Assembly: GCA_024305745.1 (NCBI GenBank)
Contig: JAHRBS010000012.1
Coordinates: forward strand, 5,001-69,000
DNA: 64,000 bases
Direction of reading: 5' to 3'
From: Polyporus tsugae
Taxonomy: Eukaryota > Basidiomycota > Agaricomycetes > Polyporales > Polyporaceae
The number at the start of each line of letters is the position of its first letter. Position 1 is the stretch's first letter. Positions 23,801 to 33,910 of the stretch are shown piece by piece. Both the position numbers and the translations under genes were made by a program. The notes beneath the pieces were generated by a model. It was not told where the DNA came from, did not search any database, and saw only the letters and a list, made by a program, of their open reading frames with translations.

Positions 23801-25775
23801 AAGGATGAGGACGACCGTCTTGACGTCGACGAGGTCTACGACGGGGAATATAGACTCCAGCCTCAGAATAGATCCGAAGCTCGCGCTCTTGCTCATCGAA
23901 AAGATCATAGGCATCAAGATCGTCGATCGCGTGCCTCTCTGTGGTGTTCGGGGAGGTGTACACCGCGCCATGTTTTGCAAGGATGGTATCGGGGTTGATG
24001 TTGTCCCAATGATCAACTTGGTGCGCGCTGAAAAATATAAATAAGAGGCAAGGGAGAAACATAATGAAGCGACTCACGTGTAGTGCACGGGGATGGCAAT
24101 AGCCAAGCGGGCCAACTTTGTGAAGTCAAACTCGCGTCTCCAATAGCCAGCGAACGCCTCCCTGTCGTCTGCCCTCCCGTTCCAAGTGAGACTGTTCTGT
24201 CCGTATTGAACCACGACGAACATAGGAAGACCTTGTTCAAATATCGGACGCTTGTAATCCAAAGGGGCCGCCTTGTACCAATCGGCATACGTTGACTGAA
24301 TCACGCGATTAAGGCGGATGGCCTCTTCCAAAGACAAGTCTATTTTCTTTCGCTTTCTGTAACGAGAGAAATTTCAGCAACTGTTGGCATATGAATACTT
24401 ACGCTGTGTGGGAAATACCGTCTCCTGAAGTGTTCGCCTGTGCGGACGAGCCATACCCTAGTCCGCGCGGACTGGTTCTTCCATGCTCCACGCGGACGAG
24501 CCATACTCTAGTCCGCGCGGACGAGCCATAACCTAGTCCGCGCGGACGAGCCATAACCTAATCCGCGCGGACGAGCCATACTCTAGTCCGCGCGGACGAG
24601 CCATAACCTAGTCCGCGCAGAGCATGGAAGAACCAGTCCGCGCGGACTAGGGTATGGCTCGTCCGCGCGGATTAGGTTATGGCTCGTCCGCGCAGGCGAA
24701 CACTTCAGGAGACGGTATGCTGTATGTATCTATGTGATGTAAAGGCCACATTGGTTAACGTACTCACAGAAGTGGGGTGAAGTTGTGGAAAGACGGGTCG
24801 TCCTTGATATCGGGATATGGCCGCGTGAGGTACATGTTCCCGTAGTGAGACTCGGAAAGCATGTAGGCGAGAAGGGACATGACAATACGATAGTCCGTGG
24901 GATCCATGCGGGTCGATGCGCGAGGGTATTCGACTACGTTGATATCGTGGTTGCGCGTGAATGCCGACGGGTCAGCGAGAATCAACCACACCTCGTTTCC
25001 GTTCCGGGTCTTGCCTAGACAGGCCATGGCACCGGCAGTTGCTGTGGCCAACACCTTTGTTTCCCCGCGGTACTCCCAGTTGCGTAGCGTCATGTCCAAC
25101 TCCCAACTCCAAGTGGGGTCGTTACGCGCGTCGGGGTCCTCGAGGTTAGGCAGCACGGCGTCCAAGCCGATGCGTAAGGGGACCGCTATTGTTTTGTCGA
25201 GACGAGCCTGCGTGCACTGGTGTGAACGACTGAGCACGACAGAACCACTGCTGGATACACACCTCCTTTACACCAAACAAAATATTGCGATCATATGGGT
25301 CTACAATGCACTCCTCCCCGAAAGTGAGCCGCCGTTTGCTGAGCAGAAGGGCCATCGCGCGGGTGGCCTCGTCGTTTTCGTACATCCTTCGCAAGGTTTC
25401 GACACGTATAGGGGTATGCTTTTTGTTCTGATAGTCTTGAAGGTCGCGTCCAGCCGCGCGCTCGCGACCTGTGACTGTCGCATACACATGCTCCTGTCCT
25501 GCACCATCGTTGTCGCGGAAGACTTCAGGAACAGCGGCAGTGTCGTGGTCAAACGGGTCGTGTTGGGGGCCTTCTTGGTCCTCAAATACAGCCTGTCGCC
25601 CATCTGAGGGCTCACGCTCGTTGTCTTGAGTGTTTTGCAGGCCGTCGCTGAAACTTATCAGTCAGGGATAAGAATTGTGACAGTGCATCCAGATTGCGTA
25701 CTTTCCATCGCCCGGTAGGATATCGTCTGCGTTGTCATCGTGAAAGTGAAATTCTCTGATCAGATTGGGACGCAT
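20899..25775 (-). CDS. Giant hypothetical gene, downstream half (1,384 aa)
   Basis: Exons on the minus strand: 25775-25702, 25647-25263, 25216-24768, 24356-24078, 24027-23124, 23068-22616, 22556-21287, 21239-20899. All eight join in frame. I do not recognise the family. It is a soluble-looking protein with an acidic N-terminus, a KRKK patch, an arginine-rich PRRRPRRRQ segment followed by an acidic stretch (DIPEDDDDSVYGGDD), and a compact C-terminal end (DDLKAWYRELAHAM). No catalytic motif was spotted. The intron between 24768 and 24356 carries an array of GTCCGCGCGGAC palindromes. The upstream gene ends with ATGTAAGT, a perfect donor; splicing it to an acceptor at 25756 would fuse both genes in frame into one protein of about 2,790 residues. 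Confidence 0.7.
24416..24717. mobile_element. Foldback element made of a 25-bp palindrome array
   Basis: Inverted ends CCGTCTCCTGAAGTGTTCGC (left) and its complement (right) are flanked by TA on each side, which would fit a TA target duplication. The inside is an array of GTCCGCGCGGAC palindromes spaced by 13-bp GAGCCATAACCTA-like segments, giving a 25-bp period, with a reversal of spacer orientation near 24,620. It lies wholly inside a 411-nt intron of the giant gene; most other introns of that gene are about 50 nt. A MITE-like origin is inference. Confidence 0.7.
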
Positions 25776-26186
25776 GCTGTCGAGAGACGTCGGAATGTAA
25801 GAATGATAGGAGCTGCGGCCAAGGCGAGTGGGCAGTGGGAGGTGAACGAAAGCGTGCACCGTCTCTTAGCCCTCCACACTGACTTGACGAGTCGCGTTTG
25901 CGCTGTGCCTGGAGACAATTTCGCATAGCGTCGCAACAGAGATTTTGCTCGCTTGCTTTGGTTCACCCATTAACTGCGGATCTTACGGCCGGCGGCGCGT
26001 TTACCCTGTGGCACCTTGGTTTCGAGAGGTCATTCATGCCAATCGCCTGTTCATTGCTACACTCATTTGTTAATCGTACATACACCGTGCTCGCGTTCGC
26101 TCGATGGAAATACTAGTGCCTGCACACAATGCTCGCGTTAACGTTCCTTTCGACCTTCGACTGTGTCGCCATCCCGAGAGCGTCAC
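25776..26186. other. Gap between the two giant minus-strand genes
   Basis: About 410 bp with no independent gene. It would be either a short intergenic promoter or, if the ATGTAAGT at the end of the upstream gene acts as a donor, an intron ending at an acceptor at 25756. No palindromes are present. Confidence 0.5.
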
Positions 26187-29100
26187 TTACATTGGCATAG
26201 GTACGCCATCGTCATCCAACTCATCAGCCTCGTCGATGGCCTGGACTGTGCGCGATCGTTTCGGCTTTGGAGCCTTGCCAGCGGGGGAGACTGGTGGACC
26301 GCTGGACGGTCCGCTCGAATTTCCAGAGGCCGCACGCGCACGCTTGCGCCTGGGGTTTGTTGATTCTGTGGGGCCATTGTCAACCTATCAAAGGGATCCA
26401 CAGTGGCCCACTTACCAGCTGGTCCCGCCTTTTCGGAAACTCCAAGTGCCGCTTGAACGCGTCGCGTCTGGGCCCGCGTCGAGGCTGCAGGCGCAGCAGA
26501 GGCAGGCGGCAGCCGAGCCACGCCTCGGCCACGGCGTGAGGCGATGCCGCCCGGTTCAGAGGCGGGCATATTGGAGGTATCCTCGCCACCACCTGCGTCT
26601 TGCTGGCCCTCGTCTACTTCCTGCATGCGATTGTGTGGCGATGGTAACGGAGATAGGGTGGAGAGAGGTGAGTCGTTCTCTGGAGTTGTGTTGCTTGCGT
26701 CCACCGGATGAAGTCCGGTTGGCGCCGGTATAGTCGCATCGCGGTTGAAGAGATCCTCCATCTCAACATCGGCAACTCCCGCTGATGGTGACAATGGCCG
26801 GGGCGGGCTTGTGATGACAGCAGCAGGGTCTGGCTCCGCCATCTGGACCAAGTCCTCACCGTGCCCTCCCTGTAATTGCAGGGGCGTGGCGTCCAGCGCT
26901 GGCAAAAGCGCTGTTCCGTCGACTGGCGGAGGAGGAGGGGGAGTGTCCAGCAACAACTGGCTGCTCGCCGACAAAGGCACTGGAGCGACTGGCTTTGAAG
27001 CAGCAGCCGGCGAAGACCTGTGAGGGGGAGGAGCGATGGTGTCTTCATCACCCTGCGCAACGACGGACCCAGGAGCCTGTGGAGCGCCTGCTGGCGGAGG
27101 AGGCGCTGCGTCGCCCTCGTCATCGGCATCGTCCTCGGGCGGAGGAGGCGCAGCGTCGTCCTCATCTTCAGCACCGTCCTCGGGCGCAGAAGGCGCAGCG
27201 TGGTCATCGTCACCAGTGTCGTCTCCGCCACTGCCCTCGTCTGTCACGCTGGTTAGCGGGGCACATGCTGGCAGAAGCGGAGGAAACTCACCGTCATCTT
27301 CGTTGTCGCCACTTTCACTTTCGCTCTCCTCGCACTCTGACGCGCTGAGCACCAACTCTTCACCGTTATCTCCTTCACCTTTGCCGGTCTTGCGCTGCTT
27401 GCCTTTCGAGCCAGCAGGAACATATTCGTCGTCCTCTCCTCCGTCGTCGCCAGACTCGGCCCTTGCGTTGCGGAGCGCGTTCTTCCAATCGAATTGCTGT
27501 GGCTTAATTGTGCGGTCGGCTGGCGTTAAGCCCGCAGCCTCTCGCAATTTGCGAAAAATGAGGTACTTCTTCGGGTTGCGCTCGCGGAAGTCGTTGAGGT
27601 CGCGATATGCATGGTCATGCACTGCGAGAGGTGCCCTCGGTACGTAGATGGGACGCCACTTCGCCGTTTCCGGCAGGACTACCATAGTACCTGGGGGCGT
27701 TGCGTACTCTTCCTCGAGCATCTGTCCGTTTTGCACAAGGGTCTGCAGGTGAACATCGGATGATTAAATGAACAGGAGACGGTAAAAACAATGGAATAGA
27801 AACGAACTGCAAGCAGTCGATCCACCGCTTTGGCGACCGGAGAGGGCAAGCCTTGGCCTGGGGCCGCGGCCACGCCGTTCTGGGCGCACGACAACCCGCT
27901 CACGACAGACACGATGCGCTGCAACTGGCGCGTGTACTCCTGACGGCGGAAGACACTGTCAAGCTCAATGACCGCGTCCTCGAACGTGATGCGGCCCGCC
28001 TCTTCATTGCGCTTCGCTGCAGCAGCCAACGTCTTTGCATGGATGGTGTAGTCCCAGTTCACCCAGGATGTCGCGTTCGTGACCCGTCCCTTAGTCGATC
28101 CTGGAGCGATTGCTTCGATGGCAAGAGCAGGTTGACAGATTGGGGTTGCGAACTTGATGATGTCGGCACGAAGAGTGTTGCCAGTGGGATACTCAATGAT
28201 ACGAGCAGTAGTGTCGAGGAAGATGTTGTAGCCAAACCAGCAGAGATATGCGTAGGCGACTGCCTCGTTGGGGTTGCTACGAGCCTTGGAGCCTATCCAG
28301 TCGTGGGCGTGACGGAACATGAACCACAGAGCGGGGTAACGATTGCAAGCAGAGATAGGAATCGAAGAGAAAATCTTCCCGACTGGGTGATGATCCGACA
28401 CGTCCTCGCGTGGGATCGGCGCGCCCTGTTTCTTGCCGTCCGAGCCCACGCAGGATCTGATGTACTCGGCCATGGCGAAGAGATCCTTCCTCGTATCGGA
28501 GGTGAGGTCGAAGGTGAGCTGTTGAGAATCGATAATGTCGGGGATGAGGAGGACCTGGGGGGTCGGATCCTTTTTGCGTGCCTCTGCAATCGAAGATACC
28601 CACTGCTGATGGCTGGTGCGGTAGAAGCGCTCCATTGGTGGTGTGATGAATTCAGCGAGAAGCACGGCGACGTCAGCCAGGATGGGGATACGATCGAACA
28701 GCCATCGATAGAACTGGATGAATGGTCAGCGTGCTCCTGGAAACTAAAGCCTGGTTTGTACCTGTTTGGATATGCTGGGTTGCGGGATGAACATCTTCGT
28801 ATTAGACATGAAATGCACGGCGTATGAACCGTAATCCCAGTATCCTTTCGCGTCTGGACGACGGATGTTGCTGTCAACGAGTGGGTCGAGGAGACGGACA
28901 GTCTGTGGAACAGGTGTAAGCAGATTTCTAATCCGCGCAGACTAGACAGACACTGGTCCGCGCAGACTAGACAGACACTGGTCCGCGCAGACTAGACAGA
29001 CACTGGTCCGCGCAGACTAGACAGACACTGGTCCGCGCAGACTAGACAGACACTGGTCCGCGCGGACTAGACAGACACTAGTCCGCGCGGACTGGATATA

Positions 29101-31272
29101 CGCTCGTCCGCGCGGACTAGACAGACGCTCGTCCGCGCGGACTAGACAGACGCTCGTCCGCGCGGACTGGACAGACGCTCGTCCGCGCGGACTGGATATA
29201 CGCTCGTCCGCGCGGACTAGACAGACACTAGTCCGCGCGGACGACTCGTGAACTCTCAGCATTATTCGTCACATTCAATACAGTACGACGTCGTGTTTGG
29301 AAAATGAAAACAGCGAGAGACTCACCATTTGTATCGCCGGACCGTACCATTCCAATACGCGACGAAGGTCGTTCAGAAACGAGTGCGTGGGCCATGGAAT
29401 ATCGTAAGCTTCTTTGCCCTGGATCATGAGTTCCGTCCATGCGAGACGCTCCTCCACAGCGTATAACGCCGCCAGATCCAACTTGTCGTCGGAGCTCTCC
29501 TCGACTTCTGCGTCTTCCTCTCCATCCTCATTCTCCGAATACACTTTGTACACCTCCTTCCAGTGCTGGCGCAGAGTGGCGGCAACCGACTTCCGGTAGG
29601 CTGACATCGCCTTCTGGTAAGGCTCGTGGTCCGGGTGGCCTATGTAGTCGATCACGTCGTTCCTCTGCATGTGGATCCGGTATAACTCGTCGATCTTGAG
29701 GAAAACGTCTTCGTTCCACACGACGTCGCGGGGCTCGGGCCTCAGGATGGTCGCTTCGATCTTGTAGTACGCCGTCATCAGATTACGGTGGTAGTCGTCG
29801 TTGAGTTTGTCCCGCTCTGCCTCGCTGATCGTCTCGTACGTCGCGTTCTTGCCGTGACGCTTGTGGATCATGCTGTCCGGTGCGAGGAGTGTCTTGTCGC
29901 CCTCAAATAGCCGGCGCACGTTCACCAGCAACTTCGTCTCCTCCGACGCGTTTGGCGAGACACCATCGAGGTTGGGAAACGGCTCAGGGCTTGCGACGAA
30001 GCGCATCCGCCTCACGGCGTCACGCACCAGCGTAGCCCAGAACTACATGGCCTCGTCAATTAGCATTCTTCACGTCTACTGCCCCGTATCTCTGTTGCTC
30101 ACGCACCTCGCCAAACGCGCAGGGTTGGTTGTTCGTTCGCGACCCTGGCTTGAGCACCGAATCGAGCAGCTTGATCGTGACGTGCTGTCCACTCTTCAAC
30201 GCCGCGAACCTCCCGAGCTCTGTCACCATCGTCCAGCCGTGGCTCGTCGTTAGCAGATACGACGCTGAGAACGCTTGCTGCTGCTGGTGCGTCATGATCT
30301 TCCGCACCATCGCGTTCGTCCAGGTGTCAGAGCCCGCCTTGGGCGGCGTCTCGTCCTTGTGCTCGTCCTTCCATACCGCCTCTACCCCTTGCAGCGACAC
30401 GACATAGCCCCACACCCGCTCCTCCATTGTTGCACGCAGTACCGGCAAATATTCGTTCTGCGATAAGTACCGCCAGAGCGTGTCGTCCCCTTTCTCTATT
30501 GGAGCGTGTTGTCAGTGTTGCGTCATATTGCATGTCTGCGCACACTAGTCATTACCTCCGTCGTACAGAAACACGCACCACCACCCCGCATTCTTGATCC
30601 GGCCACCAAGCATCGACACAACGTCGCGGAGGTTCGCGAGCGCTGTCTGCTGCTGTGGGGAACCTTCTCCTCCGAGCTTGCCTTCGGCCGTGTCCGCACT
30701 GGCTTGATACTTCTTGCGCGTTTTCTCCATCTTTCCTTTCCACCCCACAACAGCCTCCCGCCGGTGCTGTCCCGAGAGGAAGTCGATCGTGATCTCCTTA
30801 CCGTCCTTGCGCGGCTTGAACTTCACCGGCTCCATGCTTTCCCATTGACTGCTGTCCTCGTCTTTCTTCAGATACGTACCTTCGACGAGGTCGTTCACAT
30901 CGAGCATGACAAAGATCGGGCTTTGCTGCGTGTGCTTCCCCTCCGTCTGAAACGACTTCACCAACTGGTTCACAGATGGCGCCTGCAACCCCCGCGCGTT
31001 GAACCTCTTCCAGCGATACTTGACGCCCGGCGGCGGAGTCACGATGTCGAGCACGGCGCGGCCCGCAAACGCTTTGTCCTCCTCCTGCTGACGCTTCTGC
31101 ACCTCCACCTCCTCCGGCGGTAGACTGGCCTCCGCAACGTCAACTTTCGGCACTCGCACCCTGCCCACCTATATCCGCCGTCGTTATAGTTTCCTGCTCA
31201 GAAGGCATCCTGGAACTCCGAGCCTCGACGTACCTTTCCTCCACCTGTCCCTTTCTTCGCTTTAGGCGGCAT
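26187..31272 (-). CDS. Giant hypothetical gene with ParB/DGQHR-like motif (1,419 aa)
   Basis: Minus-strand exons: 31272-31234, 31168-30556, 30495-30107, 30042-29326, 28902-28762, 28713-27808, 27742-27292, 27240-26416, 26365-26187; all in frame. Near residues 60-155 the layout FNARGL..LVKSFQTEGKHTQQ..PIFVMLDV..IDFLSGQHRREAV resembles the ParB/sulfiredoxin-fold domain, whose hallmark is a DGQHR or GERR box; here it reads SGQHR. In ParB proteins this fold binds nucleotide and acts on DNA; in DndB-like proteins it is regulatory. Whether the fungal protein does either is inference. The middle is soluble and helical. The C-terminal 450 residues are disordered: acidic, proline-rich, then basic (PRRKRARA, PKPKRSRT), suggesting nuclear localisation. 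Intron 28903-29325 contains a 25-bp-period palindrome array. Confidence 0.7.
28931..29243. repeat. 12.5-unit array of GTCCGCGCGGAC, 25-bp period
   Basis: Unit starts fall exactly every 25 bp from 28931 to 29231. Each unit is the 12-bp palindrome (units 1-5 have A for the second central G, GTCCGCGCAGAC) plus a 13-bp spacer such as TAGACAGACACTG. Spacer types are arranged in blocks: five alike, then mixtures of TAGACAGACGCTC and TGGATATACGCTC. The array occupies most of a 423-nt intron of the ParB-like gene. Confidence 0.97.
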
Positions 31273-31332
31273 CGTTCTACCAGTTCCGATTCAGTCATCG
31301 ATTTCGCATCCACACGCAATCTACTTACAACT

Positions 31333-31436
31333 ATGTCGTTCGTCGCTCCTACGTTCAATCGATTTGTTGATGCGCTAGATCGCTGCACCGATCGCTGGAT
31401 GAAGGAGGATGGCAAGACGAAACCCGTCGCACTGAG
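31333..31436 (+). CDS. Possible first exon of a divergent gene
   Basis: An ATG at 31333, 60 bp from the start of the giant minus-strand gene, opens a 104-nt frame (MSFVAPTFNRFVDALDRC and onward) that ends in a donor-like GAG|GTACAT. I could not follow it with confidence. A candidate continuation lies after an acceptor near 32,121, which would make the 31.8-kb palindrome array intronic. It could equally be spurious. Confidence 0.3.
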
Positions 31437-31779
31437 GTACATATCTCCTTCCTCCTCTTATCTGCCTCATGCTCTTCCTCTCTCTCGGGCGGACCTGCCC
31501 ACATCCGCCCGCACATCAGATTCCGATGGCTTCTTGCCTATATCGAGCACATCACGCGTTTATCCGTATACACACGTCTTCTTGTATAGCCACACACCCC
31601 CGCGGTATGTTTCACCGTTTCACCGTCGCTGCTGTACTGACCAACTTTGCGTGTTATTACATATGGTATTTCGTACCTCATATTACACCAATATTGCACA
31701 TACTGTACATGCGTGTGTACATACTCGATGTATCGTCGTGGCAAATATGTAGGTGACGTGTCATACATCCATCGTCCTC

Positions 31780-31965
31780 TGTGCGCAGATAACCCTCCCT
31801 ATGCTCCGCGCGGACAATGGACGTCCGTCTCCGCGCGGAACAGGATGGTCGTCATCCGCGCAGATGGGAACAACCAATGTCCGCGCGGAACACATCCATC
31901 CTGTTCCGCGCGGATCACGTCCATCCTGTTCCGCGCGGATCACAGGGAGGGTCATCCGCGCGCAC
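31780..31965. repeat. 25-bp-period palindrome array with mirrored spacers
   Basis: TCCGCGCGGA-type cores start at 31780 (degenerate), 31805, 31830, 31855, 31880, 31905, 31930 and 31955, exactly 25 bp apart. The spacers on the left are complementary to those on the right (AACCCTCCCT at 31,791 against AGGGAGGGT near 31,943; ACAGGATGG against CCATCCTGT), so the whole array is one large palindrome. Confidence 0.95.
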
Positions 31966-32287
31966 TTATCCCTATCCCCTCAGTTTCATTCAGTGCGGTA
32001 CTCATCATGTCAAGGTTTGCCCCCCATGTTATCATCCAGCGTCGCTGTGCACTTATACACGAGCTCTCCTATTACCATGTTATCAGTTCACTTCCCGTCA
32101 AACTAATATATATATATACAGATTTCATTCAGGGGCTCGTCCAAACTTTGGTCACCATATCCGTTACTGCGAACAGCACTGGTCGTACCACGATGTCTGG
32201 TCCTCCGGACGCTCGCCATCACGTTCATCCAAACATACTTCGCTGCACACAGGTAAGCTTTCACCGTGGACAATACAGAAATTGCGC

Positions 32288-32974
32288 TCACGAGGGGGCC
32301 GTCACATCCATCGTACACATAGTCAGGTGCACAGGAGGGTACACCATCGCAGGATGCAGGGAAGGAGCACGCGTGGCTGTGACTGGAGGGGCGCGCATGT
32401 CGGCAGCGAGGAACTGAGGAGGGGCGGCAAGCAGAGGAGAGGCTGCAACGAGCGACGGTGTCCTGCGCCGAGTGCCGTATGGTGCCTCGCAAATGCGCCA
32501 CGGTGGCGTTGACTGCCAGATAGGTGGCAGCGGCGGTAGCGGACCTCGAGGAGCTGGTCGCCGCGGTGGGAGCTACCCACATCCACAGCATAACAATCAG
32601 AAGAGCACAATGCTGAGAAAACTTCCAGATCTCACCTTGTCAAGCGTGCATGCTCGCCCCGGAAGACGATGCTCCGCAAAATGCCCCCCATGCTCAATCT
32701 CCCAGTCAATGTGCCTCTGCGGCATCAGGAACTGGACGCTCAGCTCATTCGTCAGCAGAATGCGCGGGAGCGAAGGATCCTCAACAGAATCCTCAGATGC
32801 ACGCCCACAGCTCCCATCGTCGTTTCCTCCGCATCCACTCTCTGACCGCTTTGCCAAACCCGCACCAGCCCTCTCAGTGTCTGGAGGGCTGCACAGAGCA
32901 GTCTGGCGCACAGAGGGACGCACTGTCTCGTCGCTGTCAGTGCTGGCGCGTGAGGCGGCAGAGTCGGGGTGCAT
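32288..32974 (-). CDS. Small two-exon hypothetical protein, family copy 2 (207 aa)
   Basis: Exon 1 runs from 32974 to 32636 and exon 2 from 32572 to 32288, with a 63-nt intron starting GTGAGA. It is a paralogue of the gene at 13,844-14,412: same start (MHPDSAASRASTDSDETVRP), same IL-LTN-L motif in the middle, same intron position after the DK/EK dipeptide, and a proline-rich second exon (LPPRRPAPRGPLPPLPPIW). A TATA-like GGGATATTTAG lies upstream of the ATG. No function is recognisable. Its presence twice in this repeat-rich region suggests either a lineage-specific gene family or a passenger of a mobile element. Confidence 0.6.
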
Positions 32975-33221
32975 CGTGATCAACCTTAGGTATCATCAAC
33001 CCTCAATTCTGTCTAAATATCCCTTCACTCTGTGTGAGAACGGTGCCTACATTACGGCACCAGCGCATTCGCTAAACTAACCCGAAGCTCCGAAGCTGTC
33101 GTGCAGGCGGAAGATCCTTCCAGCCACATAAGCGAACTCCCTGTACACGCTCCTTACGTTCTCCTGCCTACCGTCCAAGCCCTACACTCTTAGGCAAGTA
33201 TTTGTACTGTTTACTGTCTCG

Positions 33222-33304
33222 GCTGCCATAGCTCAGTGGCCAAATGCTTCTGGTCCAAAGACTCAGTTAACTCCTGGCACATCGCTGCAGATTCAACCTC
33301 TGCT
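33222..33304 (+). other. tRNA-like sequence, possible SINE head or tRNA relic
   Basis: The A-box-like TAGCTCAGTGG (33,230-33,240) and a perfect T-arm GCAGA-TTCAACC-TCTGC (33,288-33,304) have tRNA-like spacing. The D-stem AGC/GCT can form and the anticodon loop would read CCA. The acceptor ends do not pair, so it is not a functional tRNA. Confidence 0.4.
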
Positions 33305-33646
33305 TATCGTAATTTATGTATCTTCAAAAATTCTTTTTCGCCCACACTACCCTTCGCTGCAGCACTCAGCAATTGTCTCATGCTTTGCATCAACATGAAG
33401 GCTCCTTTATCCTTGGTTCTGTCCTGCCAGTGTTGATGGTTTTCAGAACACACTGTGTGGCTGGCGCCCCAACGCACAGTCTCGTATTACTACTGCACAC
33501 TGCACATCCTTCAATTTGCATATGCATCTTCCCCAGGGATGCAACACACATATTGCTGCATCCTGCATGTCACTCAAGTTCTGCGGAGAGCGTAGTGTTA
33601 CCGTCTCCTCTGCATTTTAGTGGAGAGCGCATATGCACATCACCCT

Positions 33647-33721
33647 GGTCCGCGCGGACCAATGTCACCTTGGTCCGCGCTCTTGATCTGCGCGGACCAA
33701 CTAGTAGTTGGTCCGCGCACT
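33647..33721. repeat. Small cluster of GTCCGCGCGGAC palindromes
   Basis: GGTCCGCGCGGACC (33,647-33,660) is followed by TTGGTCCGCGC and GCGCGGACCAA forming a hairpin, and a final TTGGTCCGCGCAC at about 33,708. The spacing is not the 25-bp phase seen in the larger arrays. Confidence 0.85.
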
Positions 33722-33786
33722 TTGGCGTCAATATTGTGTCATTTTGTCGCCCTAACCCTCACCACGGTTCCTTTACCCCCCCTGTA

Positions 33787-33822
33787 ATCCCTAGGGATAG
33801 AGGGCTGAGATGTTCCCATAAC
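33787..33822. repeat. 36-bp repeat shared with 19,839
   Basis: Identical to 19,839-19,874. It ends 18 bp before the hammerhead ribozyme, so it may belong to the same transcribed element. Confidence 0.85.
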
Positions 33823-33840
33823 ACCCTGCGTATTACTAAG

Positions 33841-33910
33841 ACAGTCCTGATGAGCCGCTTATAAGGCGAAACAGGCTGCGGTAGGGAGATCCCCACCGCC
33901 TGTTGACTGT
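33841..33910 (+). ncRNA. Type I hammerhead ribozyme
   Basis: All parts of the self-cleaving core are present in order. Stem I is ACAGTC (33,841-33,846) pairing with GACTGT (33,905-33,910), 6 of 6 bp. The core CUGAUGA is at 33,847-33,853. Stem II is GCC/GGC with an 8-nt loop, then GAA at 33,868-33,870. Stem III is ACAGGC pairing with GCCTGT, continued after a UGC bulge by GGU/ACC and GGG/CCC with an AGAU tetraloop. U16.1 is at 33,903 and H17 is U at 33,904, so cleavage is predicted between 33,904 and 33,905. Stem I is the open stem, which makes it type I, the class linked to retroelements in animals. The flanking host element is not identified. Confidence 0.85.

Noticed and set aside
26104..26733. 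209-aa plus-strand gene
   Set aside because: Antisense of the last exons of the ParB-like gene, without its own splice or motif support.
27036..27647. 203-aa serine-rich plus-strand gene
   Set aside because: Antisense shadow of the acidic, proline-rich exons of the giant minus-strand gene.
28931..29243. CRISPR array
   Set aside because: Regular short repeats with short spacers look similar, but spacers are 13 bp and mostly alike, repeats are perfect palindromes, there are no cas genes, and the genome is eukaryotic.
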